64,000 bases of DNA, from contig JAEUMD010000001.1 of the NCBI GenBank assembly GCA_016793635.1, positions 222,375 to 286,374 of the forward strand, read 5' to 3'. The notes below the pieces were generated by a model. It was given only the letters and a program-made list of their open reading frames with translations. It was not told where the DNA came from and made no database searches. Shown here piece after piece: positions 16,608 through 26,507 of this stretch. The first letter of the stretch is position 1; every line of letters starts with the position of its first letter. Both the position numbers and the translations under genes were made by a program. The stretch comes from Hyphomicrobiaceae bacterium (GTDB lineage Bacteria; Pseudomonadota; Alphaproteobacteria; Rhizobiales; Hyphomicrobiaceae).

Positions 16608-19439
16608 TCAGCGCTCCTCTTGCACGGGAGCTGGGGTGGGGCCTGGCGTCGCGTTGATCTCGCGCCGACTTAACGCGCCGAGCTCCGACAACGCCAGCAG
16701 TACGCTCGCGACGACGACCATGAACACGCCGAGATCGAACGCCATGGCGGAGGCCAGCTCGAACTTGTCGATCATCGGCGGATGGACGTATCCGAACGTG
16801 CTCGTCAGGAAGGGATGACCGGTCAGCCAGCTCGCAAGGCCCGTCGCGGTGGCGATGGCGAGGCCCGCGCCGAGCACGCGGACGTAATCGATGCGCAGCC
16901 GGGCGGCCGCGAAATCGATGCCGCTCGCGAGGTATTGCAGCATCAGGGCGACGGCCGCGATCAGTCCCGCGATGAAGCCGCCACCCGGCAGATTGTGGCC
17001 CCTCAGGAAGATGTAGACGGATACCGCGAGTGCGAGCGGCAGAAGCAGACGCATCAACTGTGCGAGCATGATCGGGTGACGATCGGCCTCGCTGGTCGCG
17101 CTGGTGGCATGCGGCCTCAGCCGCACTCCATCGAGAAGTGCGTGCAACCCGAGGGCGGCCATGGCGAGCACCGCGATCTCGCCGAGCGTGTCGAACCCGC
17201 GGAAGTCGACGAGGATGACGTTGACGACGTTGGTGCCGCCGCCGCCGGGAAGTGACTGGGCGAGGTGGTAGCCGGAAATCGTCTCGAACGGGCGTGTCAG
17301 CATGGCGTAGGCGAGAACGGTCACGCCAACTCCGCCCGAGAGAGCGAGCGCGCCGTCCCGCAGCTTGCGGGCGGTGGAACTCGCTGGCGGCGTCTCTCCC
17401 GGCAGAAAGCGCAGCGTGAGCAGAAGCAGTACGATCGTCACCACCTCGACGGAGAGCTGCGTCAGTGCGAGATCGGGTGCCTGGAGGTGTATGAATGCGA
17501 GTGACGTGACGAGGCCGACGACGCTCAGAAACACGATCGCGACGAGCCGCTGGCGATGCCAGACGAGTGTACCGACGCAACCGAAAACGACCGCCGCGAA
17601 CGCCGCTAGCACCGCGGCATCGACGGGCGTTTGCGGCAGTGGGCCGCTCAAGGACTGAGCGGGAACGCCGCGCCACGCCCATACCGCGAGCGCGAGCACG
17701 AAAGTGACGAGCAGTGCGAGGTAGCGCTGGAGTGATCCATTGTCGACGAGACCGAGCAGCCATGTGGCGAAGCGCCCGGCATCGCGATAAACGCGCTCGA
17801 AGGCGACCGGGCTCGTGATCTTCGGCGAAAACCGCTCGTGCAGGGTGAACAGGTGCTGGCGGTTGACGTAGTGCGCGATACCCAGTGCAAAGGCGAGGAT
17901 GCTCATCACGAGCGGCAGATTGAACCCGTGCCACACCGCGAGCTTGAACTCAGGTACGCCCGCCGGCAGCAGTGCCCCCGCGGCAACCTTCAGCAGCGGG
18001 CCGACCGCGAACTGCGGCAGCAGTCCGACGAGCAGGACCAGGGCGACGAGAACCTCGACCGGCAATCGCATCCAGCGCGGCGGCTCGTGCGGTGACTTCG
18101 GCAGGTCGATCGGCTCGCCGTTGAAGAAGACATCATGGACGAAGCGGGCGGAGTAGGCGACGGACAGCATGCCCGCGATAGTTGCGAAGGCCGGCAGCAC
18201 CCACGATGCGTAGCCCTGGAAGGCCGGATGGGTGACGGTCTCGGTGAAGAACATCTCTTTCGACAGGAAGCCGTTGAGCAACGGCACGCCGGCCATCGAT
18301 CCCGCGGCGACGATGCCGAGCGTCGCGGTCCACGGCATGTACTTGAACATGCCGTTGATGCGCCGCATGTCGCGCGTTCCGCACTCGTGATCGATGATGC
18401 CGGCCGCCATGAACAGGGAGGCTTTGAAGATGGCGTGGTTGATGATGTGGAACACCGCAGCGACAGCGCTCATCGGGGTATTGAGGCCGAGCAGCAGCGT
18501 GATGAGGCCGAGGTGGCTGATCGTCGAGTAGGCGAGCAGGCCCTTGAAGTCGTGCTTCAGCAACGCGACGTAAGCGCCATATGCGAACGTCACGGCGCCG
18601 GTGGTGCCGACGAGCACGAGCCAGAGATCGGTGCCCGAAAGCGCGGGATAGAGGCGCGCGAGCAGGAAGACGCCGGCCTTCACCATCGTCGCGGAATGCA
18701 GATAGGCAGAGACTGGCGTCGGCGCGGCCATCGCGTTGGGCAGCCAGAAATGGAACGGGAACTGGCCCGACTTGGTGAAGGCGCCGAGAAGGATCATCAC
18801 CAGCATGACGGGATAGAGCGGGTGCGCGCGGATCGCGTCGCCCCGGGCGAGCACCTCGGTGAGCTCGAAGCTTCCGGCGATATTGCCGAGCAACAGAATG
18901 CCCGCGAGCAGCGCCAGACCGCCGCCGCCCGTGACCGCGAGCGCCATGCGCGCGGCGATCCGCGCATCCGTGTTCTCGTATTTGTAGGCGATGAGCAGGA
19001 ACGACGTGAGGCTCGTGATCTCCCAGAACACGAGCATCATGATCATGTTCTCAGCCAGAACCACGCCGAGCATGCCGCCGGCGAAGGCGAGCAGCTCGGC
19101 ATAAAATAGTCCGAGCCGGTCGTACTTCGGCAGGTAGTAGGCGGCGTAGAGAACGATCAGCAGGCCGATGCCGAGGATCAGCAGGGCGAACAGCAGGCCG
19201 AGCCCGTCGAGCCGTAAGGCGAGGTCGAGCCCCCATTCGGGCAGCCAGTTCGCGCGCACCACCGTCGGCTGGCCGGAGAAGGCGGCCGGAAGGAGAGGCG
19301 TGAGCGCCGCCAGTCCCGCAGCCATGACCGTCGCGGCCGACCAGGCGGCGGCTGAGCGAGATCTGCGGCCGGCGAGCACGACGGGGACGATGCCGAGGAA
19401 GGGCGCGGCGAGGACGAGCCAGAGGAGATTTGCAGTCAT
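16608..19439 (-). CDS. mrpA: Mrp/Mnh Na+/H+ antiporter fused subunits A+B
   Basis: A 943-residue protein combining MrpA (NuoL-like, helices 1-16, with FWEITSLTSFLLIAYKYEN, GQFPFHFWLPNAMAAPTPVSAYLHSATMVKAG and ISHLGLITLLLGL), an MrpA C-terminal extension, and a fused MnhB domain (LLPLALAVSVYIFLRGHNLPGGGFIAGLI near residue 790). This A-B fusion (PhaAB-type) is common in alphaproteobacteria. The complex exports Na+ (or K+) in exchange for protons and supports alkali tolerance. It is the first gene of the operon. Its upstream sequence has been replaced by a serine-recombinase element, so the native promoter may be lost. Confidence 0.95.
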   Translation of the reverse strand: MTANLLWLVLAAPFLGIVPVVLAGRRSRSAAAWSAATVMAAGLAALTPLLPAAFSGQPTVVRANWLPEWGLDLALRLDGLGLLFALLILGIGLLIVLYAAYYLPKYDRLGLFYAELLAFAGGMLGVVLAENMIMMLVFWEITSLTSFLLIAYKYENTDARIAARMALAVTGGGGLALLAGILLLGNIAGSFELTEVLARGDAIRAHPLYPVMLVMILLGAFTKSGQFPFHFWLPNAMAAPTPVSAYLHSATMVKAGVFLLARLYPALSGTDLWLVLVGTTGAVTFAYGAYVALLKHDFKGLLAYSTISHLGLITLLLGLNTPMSAVAAVFHIINHAIFKASLFMAAGIIDHECGTRDMRRINGMFKYMPWTATLGIVAAGSMAGVPLLNGFLSKEMFFTETVTHPAFQGYASWVLPAFATIAGMLSVAYSARFVHDVFFNGEPIDLPKSPHEPPRWMRLPVEVLVALVLLVGLLPQFAVGPLLKVAAGALLPAGVPEFKLAVWHGFNLPLVMSILAFALGIAHYVNRQHLFTLHERFSPKITSPVAFERVYRDAGRFATWLLGLVDNGSLQRYLALLVTFVLALAVWAWRGVPAQSLSGPLPQTPVDAAVLAAFAAVVFGCVGTLVWHRQRLVAIVFLSVVGLVTSLAFIHLQAPDLALTQLSVEVVTIVLLLLTLRFLPGETPPASSTARKLRDGALALSGGVGVTVLAYAMLTRPFETISGYHLAQSLPGGGGTNVVNVILVDFRGFDTLGEIAVLAMAALGLHALLDGVRLRPHATSATSEADRHPIMLAQLMRLLLPLALAVSVYIFLRGHNLPGGGFIAGLIAAVALMLQYLASGIDFAAARLRIDYVRVLGAGLAIATATGLASWLTGHPFLTSTFGYVHPPMIDKFELASAMAFDLGVFMVVVASVLLALSELGALSRREINATPGPTPAPVQEER

Positions 19440-21231
19440 GTCCCACAGATAGCGAATTCAGGGCTCCGATCAACCTCGCGCCCCTGCGCGTGACGTGCCC
19501 GCGGCCGCCGGTTGTGGGGGACCACACCGCGGCGCGCAACAACCCGCCCGCTGTCTGCCGATCTGAAAAAGTCTCAGGAGAAAATTGGTTGCGGGGGCGT
19601 GCAACCGCGTTCGTTATAGTTCGGGGCACGGAAGTTCCTGGCGTGTTCCGTGCGGCGGCGAATTCGAGGATCGACATCAGCTCGCCGCGTAGAGTCGCGT
19701 GCACCTCGGCACGCTTGGCGCCCGGAGTCAGCACGATATCGCCGATCAATGATCGGAGTGCCATGGCGGCTTCCTGGTTGGTCTGTGGATCGGCCAGCGC
19801 GTCGGTCAATCGCTCGACCTTGCGGCGGTAGACCTCCGCGACGTGGGGATTGACGTCCAGCAACTGGGGTTGGTCGACTGCCAAGCGGGCGACAATCTCG
19901 GCTTTCTGCTGCTCGAGCTCCGTCATCCGCGCCTTCATGGTTCGCTGGTACATGCCGTCCTCGATCGCAGCGATCATGCTCGCGATCGCGCGCTCGACCT
20001 TGGCGAGCGCCGGCCGGTCGGCGCTAGTCTGCGCGCGGCGCTCCCGGTTCTGGCGGTTCAGCTCCTGGTGGTAGGCGCGCACCGCCTCGGCAACGGCGCC
20101 GCCCGAGACCAGCTTCTCGGTGAGCCCCGTCAGTGCGCGCTGCTCGATTGCCGGACGCCGGATCGTTCTATTGTTATTGCAGGTGCCGCGGCGATGGTGG
20201 TTCAGGCAGCCATATCGATCCTGCAGAATGATGCCGTAGCGGCCCTGGCACGTGCCGCAGGTGAGCAGGCCGGACAGGAGAAAGGCCGGCCGGCGCGCCT
20301 CATTGAAGCGCTTGGCGCGCGCCTCTCTGACGCCAATTGTCGTCGCCGCGAATATCGTGGCCAGCTCCGCTTGTCGCGCGCGGACGGCCTGCCAGAGGTC
20401 GTCATCGACAATGCGCAGCTCCGGCACCTCAGTCGTGATCCGTTCGTCCTGAGGATTGGACCGGGACACGCGCTTGCCGGTGCTCGGGTCTTTCACGTAC
20501 CGGAGTCGGTTCCAGATCAGCCGGCCGATATAGAGTTCGTTGTTGAGAATGCCGGTGCCACGGCTGATATGCCCGCGGATCGTGGTGTCGCCCCATGTGC
20601 GACCGAACGGGCCGGGAATACCCTCGTCGTTCAAGGTGACGGCGATCCGGCGTGGTGAGGCTCCGGCGGCAAACTCGCTGTAGATCCGCCGCACGATCCG
20701 AGCCTCGTCGTCATTGATACGGCGCTCGCCAAAGATCGGCTCGCCCTCACCGTCCACACGCTTGACGACCGCGTAGCCGTAGCACAGGCCGCCGCCCGAC
20801 TTGCCCGCCTCGACCCGACCGCGAAGACCGCGTCGTGTCTTGTCGGCGAGGTCTTTCAGGAACAGCGCATTCATCGTCCCTTTCAGCCCGACATGCAGGT
20901 GGCCGATCTCGCCTTCGGACAGCGTGATGATTTTCACGCCGGCGAACGCCATCCGCTTGAACACGCCGGCGACGTCCTCTTGGTCGCGGCTGATCCGGTC
21001 GAGCGCCTCGGCGAGCACGACCTCGAACCGGCCGCGCAGGGCATCACCGAGCAGTGCCTGGATGCCGGACCGGATCAGCGAGGCGCCGGAGACCGCACGG
21101 TCCTGGTAGCTGTCCACGATGGTCCAGCTCTGTCGCTCGGCGTGCACGCGGCATAATCGCAGCTGATCCTCGATCGAGGCCTCGCGCTGGTTGTCGGAGG
21201 AGTAGCGGGCATAGAGTGCAACGCGGGTCAT
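19051..21231 (-). CDS. Large serine recombinase, C terminus reading into mrpA
   Basis: A site-specific DNA recombinase with an N-terminal catalytic domain (VALYARYSSDNQREASIEDQ, including the catalytic Ser, and later EALDRISRDQED), a recombinase domain (GPFGRTWGDTTIRGHISR) and a zinc ribbon (LLTCGTCQGRYG with a second Cys pair, CLNHHRRGTCNNN). A coiled coil follows (about residues 380-470). The start at 21231 (MTRVALYARY) follows GGAGAACGCC. After about residue 560 the frame continues without a stop through the insertion border and 389 bases into mrpA in another frame, so the last 150 or so residues are probably accidental. Confidence 0.88.
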   Translation of the reverse strand: MTRVALYARYSSDNQREASIEDQLRLCRVHAERQSWTIVDSYQDRAVSGASLIRSGIQALLGDALRGRFEVVLAEALDRISRDQEDVAGVFKRMAFAGVKIITLSEGEIGHLHVGLKGTMNALFLKDLADKTRRGLRGRVEAGKSGGGLCYGYAVVKRVDGEGEPIFGERRINDDEARIVRRIYSEFAAGASPRRIAVTLNDEGIPGPFGRTWGDTTIRGHISRGTGILNNELYIGRLIWNRLRYVKDPSTGKRVSRSNPQDERITTEVPELRIVDDDLWQAVRARQAELATIFAATTIGVREARAKRFNEARRPAFLLSGLLTCGTCQGRYGIILQDRYGCLNHHRRGTCNNNRTIRRPAIEQRALTGLTEKLVSGGAVAEAVRAYHQELNRQNRERRAQTSADRPALAKVERAIASMIAAIEDGMYQRTMKARMTELEQQKAEIVARLAVDQPQLLDVNPHVAEVYRRKVERLTDALADPQTNQEAAMALRSLIGDIVLTPGAKRAEVHATLRGELMSILEFAAARNTPGTSVPRTITNAVARPRNQFSPETFSDRQTAGGLLRAAVWSPTTGGRGHVTRRGARLIGALNSLSVGHDCKSPLARPRRALPRHRPRRARRPQISLSRRLVGRDGHGCGTGGAHASPSGRLLRPADGGARELAARMGARPRLTARRARPAVRPADPRHRPADRSLRRLLPAEVRPARTILCRAARLRRRHARRGSG
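19586..19598. repeat. 13-bp match to the tRNA-Met 3' end, possible attachment remnant
   Basis: TGGTTGCGGGGGC here is identical to the first 13 bases of the tRNA-Met half at 38790-38802, in the same orientation. The two copies bracket the island that begins with the serine recombinase. The match is short and also forms a small hairpin with the following GCAACC, so chance is possible. Confidence 0.35.
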
Positions 21232-21312
21232 GGCGTTCTCCTCTGGCGTGTCCGATCTATTGGTTGCCACATGATAGCGCAGCTTGGGCGATTTCGTGAC
21301 CGTAGAAGCAAT

Positions 21313-21507
21313 TCAACTCTCTTGAGTTTCGTTGTCATTGTCAGCCTGCAATTGGTGAAGTTGCTCGCGCGCGATCTGCCGGCCGATGGCTCGGGCGATC
21401 ACGAGGATTCGCGGATCGATGGCAGGTCTCGCATTGGCGCCATTGTCATTGGCCGCTGCCAGCGGAGCGGAAGCCGTATAGACGGCGTCGGTCTCGTCCT
21501 CGGTCAT
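21313..21507 (-). CDS. Small conserved protein next to the recombinase
   Basis: A 64-residue soluble protein, MTEDETDAVYTASAPLAAAN at the N terminus and DPRILVIARAIGRQIAREQL in the middle, ending with a QADNDNETQES tail. As I recall, short ORFs with AANDN and RILVIARAIGRQ patterns often accompany serine recombinases in alphaproteobacterial islands. It is about 80 bases upstream of the recombinase on the same strand and may be co-transcribed. The function is unknown. Confidence 0.6.
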   Translation of the reverse strand: MTEDETDAVYTASAPLAAANDNGANARPAIDPRILVIARAIGRQIAREQLHQLQADNDNETQES

Positions 21508-22491
21508 GTTCGCGTCCCGGGTGTTGCGGACGCTGATCAGCCAACGCGAGAAGCCGTTGGCAAAAAACTCGGATCATTTCGCGAAAGCCACTAAGACTTT
21601 TCTGGAAAGCCAATCGATGGCACTCGTTGAGACGGATGAGATGGATTGCGTCAAAATTCCCCGGATCTCAGTGAGCACACCGACAGGCAACTTCAAATGC
21701 AAACTGAGTTCAAGAACGTTCTGGGACGGTCCCTCGCCGAAGGGGCGAGGGCCGCGCTCTATCACGCGGCAAGTACGGGCCGCGTGACCGAGCCCCGCCT
21801 GGCCGGTGGCCGCGGGTCTCGGCCCTCCCGGGTGACGATCGCTCCGCCGGACTACGCGGTTGACGTGAACATCGGGTCAGTGACGCATCGCGTTACTCAG
21901 TAATGTAGTCTCCGTGCGCTGGTCGGCCGCGGACGGTGCAGATACTGAGCCTCTGGTATCGCGCCCGAGGTCGAGTGCCTCAACAGCGCGTCACGAGTCC
22001 GCTCGTCCCCCGCGACCCTCTTTGTACTCATCGGCTGCAAAGGGGCACAAAAGGAGGCGACAACGGATTACAGTCAGCGCCACGTGTTGCTCTCAGCCAT
22101 GTTCGGATTGGCAGACGTGCGGTCGGAGATTGCCGCTACTTCAGGTGATCTTCTTTCTTTCTTTCCCCACGACTGGATGAAAAGCTATCAGAAGGGTGTT
22201 GGGGTTGGTAAGGTGATCCGCCAGAGTGTTCTCGTGAGCCTCGAACTCGACTTCACTCAGGCGACCCAGGGCGAGGATCTTGGGCTTGATGGTGTCTTTC
22301 GAAAACGCACGGAGCGCGCGCCACGTGAACGGTAACGCCGTAGTGCTCGCCGCTGGTCCGTCGGACCCGGCTCAGGCGTCCGCGGTATTGGGTGGCATAA
22401 ACGTTGGTGTCAGAAAATAGATCGCTCGCGGAGCAATACATAAACACGGACCTATCTTCCAAAGAAATTTTTTACGCGAGTCATGGCGTCT
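21508..22491. other. About 1 kb with only degenerate open frames
   Basis: No gene is convincing here. On the minus strand at about 22150-22350 a frame reads IKPKILALGRLSEVEFEAHE and then VVGKERKKIT before a stop. It is interrupted upstream by a UGA at about 22,371, so it may be the remnant of a broken gene. Short open frames on the plus strand overlap it and carry no domain pattern. Confidence 0.4.
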
Positions 22492-24429
22492 TCAAATAGC
22501 CGAATGGCTCGCAGCACGGCGGGCGGCTCGCCCGTGTCGTAATTCAAGAACCGAAGAGCGGATTTCTTCGGCAAGACATCGTGCTGCAAAGGGGCGAGCA
22601 ACCGAGTCCGCCGCACATTTGTGAAGCAAGCGTGCGCAAGTGGCAACACGATTGGCCCCATAGTTCGCCGCCACACCTGCCAAGGCGTGACAGGCCGCGA
22701 CGAGCGCGGCCTCGGAGGTCGCCTTGTCGAGCGCGCGCAGCCCGTTCTCAAGCTCTATCACAAAGAGGTCGAGAAGTGCCTCACGGTTGCGCGCCGGTAA
22801 TCGAGCGAGAGTGGTTACGTCAATAACCGGTCTTTTGGAATCACGTCGAATGCGTCCACACGCGACCGCCAGATCCAATCTGGCAACAAGCGCTGAGGCA
22901 TCGGTTCCCTTTTCGAGCAGCAGATCGAATGCATCGACGACGTTGGCTTGGAGTTCGTCGCGACGAAAAGCAGTTAGTCCGAGAATCGGAGTTGCAAGCG
23001 AGCCGACTTCGTGTTGACGAATTTCAGCTGACACCTCATCACCCCGCATATCTCCCAGGAGGATGTCGAGAATAATGGCATCGAATCGAACAGCCCGCAC
23101 AGCCGTGATGGCCTCCTTGCCTGTAGTCGCAAACGTGATCGAGTAGCCGCGCGGCCCCAATTGAGCTTTCAAAAGCAGGCGATTGACGGCATTGTCTTCC
23201 GCAATAAGAATGTGTGAGTGCGCCGGTGAAACGGTCGGCAATGCAGTCATGGCGAGCTGCGCTTTCGGCGGCGCTTCCACGTCGGGCAGCACGACATCGA
23301 CCCAAAACGTGCTGCCTTTCCCAACCTCACTCGACACACCAGCGCGCCCCTGCATTTGTTCGGCGAGACGGCGCGTTATCGCAAGGCCAAGGCCTGTCCC
23401 TTTAAGCCGGGTGGACAGGTCGCCGCTGCATTGCTCGAAGGGCTTGAACAACTTTTCTCGTTCGCTCTCCGGAATTCCACCCCCTGTGTCGCTTACGGCA
23501 AAGCAACGTGTCCCGGCGTCGCGATCGGTCACGGTCAGGCGGATTTCTCCGCGCTCGGTGTGCTTGAGGCCGTTCGAGATGAAGTTATGCAAAATTTGAC
23601 ACAGCCTGAGGTCGTCTCCATGAACGAGTTCAGCGCGAGTGGCCGTTTTGTCGATCGTGAAGCGCAGGCCCTTTGCCTCGATCTGCGGGCGCCAGAAAGC
23701 GTCGATGGTCGTCAGAAGTTCAGACACGTCAAACTGGCGAGGCTCGATGGTGAACTTCCCGGCCTCCAACTTCGACAGATCAAGGATATCGCCGACGATG
23801 CTGATGAGCGATCCGGCACACTGCTGAGCCGATTTGAGGTAGGAGAGGCGCCTCACGCGATCTGGTTCTTGCTCGATCAACCTCAACAAGCCATCGACGC
23901 CATTGGCCGCAGTCCGTATCTCATGGGCGACCATAGCCACAAGGTCAGACTTGGCAACATTTGCGCGCTCGGCGTTGGTACGAGCCTCAATCATCGCCGC
24001 CTCGAAGGACGTGCGTTTGCTGATATCTCGAATCGAGACGACGAAGCACCGGATTTTGCCATCGTCGATCGCGTTTGCAGATACCTCGACGGGTAGAATC
24101 GGCTGAGCGTTTCGCGAGATGATCATTTCGCGGCGTTCGATCAGTTGGGTTAGCGACTTGTCGTCACCAGTTCGCAGCACGGCTGCGTCTATCGTTGTCC
24201 AGATTTCGGCAAGGCCGTCGAGATCGACGAGCCGTTTTCCATTCAGTTGAGCTGTGGGGTGTCGGATGAGCGCACAAAAGGCCGGATTGGCAACCCGGAT
24301 GGTACCCGCCCGATCGAGGATCGCCACCGCATCCGGCAAAGCGTTACCGAAAATTGCAAGTGTAGAGAGCCGCAGTGTCGGCTGAACGCCATCTGCGTCG
24401 CTACTCAGCGTTGGGTTGTGCCTACTCAT
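22492..24429 (-). CDS. Hybrid sensor histidine kinase (PAS-HisKA-HATPase-REC-Hpt)
   Basis: A 645-residue cytoplasmic kinase with no membrane segment. It has a PAS domain (about residues 25-135, ILDRAGTIRVANPAFCALI), a HisKA with an unusual H-box (VAMVAHEIRTAANGVDGLL, where SHEIRTPLN is usual), and a HATPase with HNFISNGLKHT, DTGGGIPESE and GTGLGLAI. A receiver domain (HILIAEDNAVNRLLL, phosphoacceptor in FDAIILDILLGDM) is followed by a C-terminal Hpt with AACHALAGVAANYGANRVA. It is a complete phosphorelay in one chain. The output partner is not next to it. Confidence 0.9.
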   Translation of the reverse strand: MSRHNPTLSSDADGVQPTLRLSTLAIFGNALPDAVAILDRAGTIRVANPAFCALIRHPTAQLNGKRLVDLDGLAEIWTTIDAAVLRTGDDKSLTQLIERREMIISRNAQPILPVEVSANAIDDGKIRCFVVSIRDISKRTSFEAAMIEARTNAERANVAKSDLVAMVAHEIRTAANGVDGLLRLIEQEPDRVRRLSYLKSAQQCAGSLISIVGDILDLSKLEAGKFTIEPRQFDVSELLTTIDAFWRPQIEAKGLRFTIDKTATRAELVHGDDLRLCQILHNFISNGLKHTERGEIRLTVTDRDAGTRCFAVSDTGGGIPESEREKLFKPFEQCSGDLSTRLKGTGLGLAITRRLAEQMQGRAGVSSEVGKGSTFWVDVVLPDVEAPPKAQLAMTALPTVSPAHSHILIAEDNAVNRLLLKAQLGPRGYSITFATTGKEAITAVRAVRFDAIILDILLGDMRGDEVSAEIRQHEVGSLATPILGLTAFRRDELQANVVDAFDLLLEKGTDASALVARLDLAVACGRIRRDSKRPVIDVTTLARLPARNREALLDLFVIELENGLRALDKATSEAALVAACHALAGVAANYGANRVATCARLLHKCAADSVARPFAARCLAEEIRSSVLELRHGRAARRAASHSAI

Positions 24430-24702
24430 CTACTAGAATCTCCGGATGACGGACTAGGGGAAGATTAGGCCGTCGGTATTACCGATTGATCTATGCGGTG
24501 GCGCGTTCAGGCGTGCGCACAATGGAAACTGTTATGCCCGACGCGATAATGCATCGCGCACTTGAGGAAGAATATTGGTAACTACCGTCGCCTGCGGAAC
24601 ATCTGTTAGTCCCCTGGAAAGGGGGCAAGCAATCGTGCTGTTAAGACGCGATTAACCCTGCGCGTCACACGGTGCCGCTCATACTGCGTTGGAGAATCGC
24701 CT

Positions 24703-25044
24703 ATGAGTTATCGTCTGTGTCTCGCATCCCTGTCAGCCGGCGTCGCGCTCATCGCCTCAGGCTGCAGCTCCTCCCGTCAGCGCACTGATCTCGGTGGCTC
24801 ACCGACGGTTCCCTCTCCCGCCTACCAGCAGCCGGTGGAGCGGAGCGATCAGCGTCCGCCCCAACCTATGGCACGCTCCGGTCATCCCTCAGTTGCGACG
24901 AGTAGTCGTCATACTGTGCAAGCCGGCGAGTCGCTCTATGGCATTTCCCGGCGCTACAACGTCCCGGTTGCTGCACTGATACAGGCCAATCGCCTACCCT
25001 CGATTGGGGTACACCAAGGACAAAGCCTGATCATTCCCCGCTGA
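24703..25044 (+). CDS. LysM-domain lipoprotein
   Basis: A 113-residue envelope lipoprotein. A signal peptide ends in a lipobox (IASGC, Cys about residue 21), a Pro/Ser-rich linker follows, and a single LysM peptidoglycan-binding module (HTVQAGESLYGISRRYNVPV to GQSLIIPR) fills the C terminus. It resembles the LysM part of NlpD-like proteins without the M23 peptidase. It is followed after 22 bases by the transglycosylase-like gene, so the two probably form an operon acting on the cell wall. The start follows GGAGAATCGCCT. Confidence 0.85.
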   Translation: MSYRLCLASLSAGVALIASGCSSSRQRTDLGGSPTVPSPAYQQPVERSDQRPPQPMARSGHPSVATSSRHTVQAGESLYGISRRYNVPVAALIQANRLPSIGVHQGQSLIIPR

Positions 25045-25066
25045 AGTACACCGTTGGAGGTGTGCG

Positions 25067-26272
25067 ATGACCGTCGTGCGCGTCGTATCAATCCTGGTTG
25101 TGAGCGCGCTGCTGTCGGTCGTGCCGCCGGCACCGGCCAAGAGCGACGAGATGCGCCGTCTGCTGTCGGCAGAGCAGCATCATCGCTACGAGCAGGTCAT
25201 AGCGCGCAGGCAAGTGCAGGCAAGCGTTCGCGTGCGCTACTGGTCCGAGGCGGAGCGGCTTCGCGCGGTACGTCAAGCGAAGCGTCGTTCTGGCCAGCCG
25301 GTCGGCGACGCCGATTTCATACGACAGCATCCTCCGCAATTGCCACCCATCGCGATGCCGGCCGATATCGCTGTGTCACTGCGTCGACCGGCTGTCGGGC
25401 CGCAGAGCGCCGTCCCGTCGATAGCGGATATTATGACCGCGGCGCGCGAGCATCACGGGTTTCAGCCGCGGCTTGTTTCCGAGGCCGATTTCAAGCGTCG
25501 CTATGCCGAGGCGGCCCTTGCAGCAGGCCTCGAGCCGTTGCATGTAATTCGGGTTTTTGCCCTGGAGACCGGCGGCATGGGCACGTTCGACATGCAGTCC
25601 GGAATCAATCATCAAACCGGACAGGGGCGCCCTGCATCGACGGCGATCGGCTATTCGCAGCTCCTGGCGGCTAACACCATCGGCGAGCTGGCCAAGCACG
25701 GCGAGACGTTCATCCGGACCCTGGAGCGCAGTGCCAGCCAAACTCCAAGCCTAAAACGCGAGTTGGCACACCGCATCCAGGCGCTGCGCTCGATGAGCGA
25801 TACTGCACGCAGTGTCCCCAACAGCTGGAAGAATCACGTAGCACTTGCCGGAACGGCGCCTGGTCTCGGCATTCATGCCCTCAATCTCGATGGTGAGATT
25901 GGCCCGATGCTGCAGATCGGCAAGTTGCGCGAACTTCTCTTCACCGCGCGTCGCGAGCTTGGCCGCGACCAGATCACCGGAGCCGAACTCGAAATCATGA
26001 ATCTCGCCGGTCCTCGCAACGGACTCGACATGATCCAGGAGCCTGGACGCCGTATGCCGACAGCGAACTTCTTCACATCAGGTGGTTATGCGCGTAATCC
26101 GATCGTGCATGCCAAGAGCGGTAGCGAGCTTCTGATGACGCTCGGCCAGCGCATGGATGTTTACATGTCGAAGAGCGGCACGCAGGAATTCATCGCGGCG
26201 TTCGAATCGCTTACGCGCATTGGCACCACGCGGCCGAATCCCGCGCGCGCTTCACTTGGCATGTCACGGTGA
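25067..26272 (+). CDS. Periplasmic transglycosylase-like protein
   Basis: A 401-residue protein with a Sec signal peptide (VVRVVSILVVSALLSVVPP, cleavage near AKS). About residues 150-210 resemble a lytic transglycosylase fold: VIRVFALETGGMGTFDMQSG, whose Glu would be catalytic, followed by TAIGYSQLLAANTIGELAK. The rest is helical and unassigned. The function as a muramidase is inference from the E...GYSQ pattern and from the adjacent LysM lipoprotein. The start follows GGAGGTGTGCG. Confidence 0.65.
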   Translation: MTVVRVVSILVVSALLSVVPPAPAKSDEMRRLLSAEQHHRYEQVIARRQVQASVRVRYWSEAERLRAVRQAKRRSGQPVGDADFIRQHPPQLPPIAMPADIAVSLRRPAVGPQSAVPSIADIMTAAREHHGFQPRLVSEADFKRRYAEAALAAGLEPLHVIRVFALETGGMGTFDMQSGINHQTGQGRPASTAIGYSQLLAANTIGELAKHGETFIRTLERSASQTPSLKRELAHRIQALRSMSDTARSVPNSWKNHVALAGTAPGLGIHALNLDGEIGPMLQIGKLRELLFTARRELGRDQITGAELEIMNLAGPRNGLDMIQEPGRRMPTANFFTSGGYARNPIVHAKSGSELLMTLGQRMDVYMSKSGTQEFIAAFESLTRIGTTRPNPARASLGMSR

Positions 26273-26419
26273 GCGAGAGGGCTAGTGCACGCGAAGGGAT
26301 CGGTAGAGAGCATGATGGCGTGCGCTTGGTCCCGTGTCCTGCGTGTTCTCGTGCAGGGGGGGCTGAGCGCCCCCGCCGCCGATGTGGTGGATCTGCGAAG
26401 CTGGACAAAGGAAACGAAC

Positions 26420-26451
26420 GCGCCCAACCAGACGGGGAGCTGGCTGGGCGC
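26420..26451 (-). terminator. Hairpin, likely terminator of the ParA-bactofilin operon
   Basis: Arms GCGCCCAACCAG and CTGGCTGGGCGC pair over 12 bases with one G-T wobble and an 8-base loop. The minus strand then reads GTTCGTTTCCTTTG, a weak T-rich tail. It lies between the convergent transglycosylase-like gene and the small ORF that ends the operon. Confidence 0.5.
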
Positions 26452-26507
26452 GACATTCGGGGTGCGGCCGGGGAAGCGCGCAGGTTCCCGAACGAGACCG
26501 GCGATCG

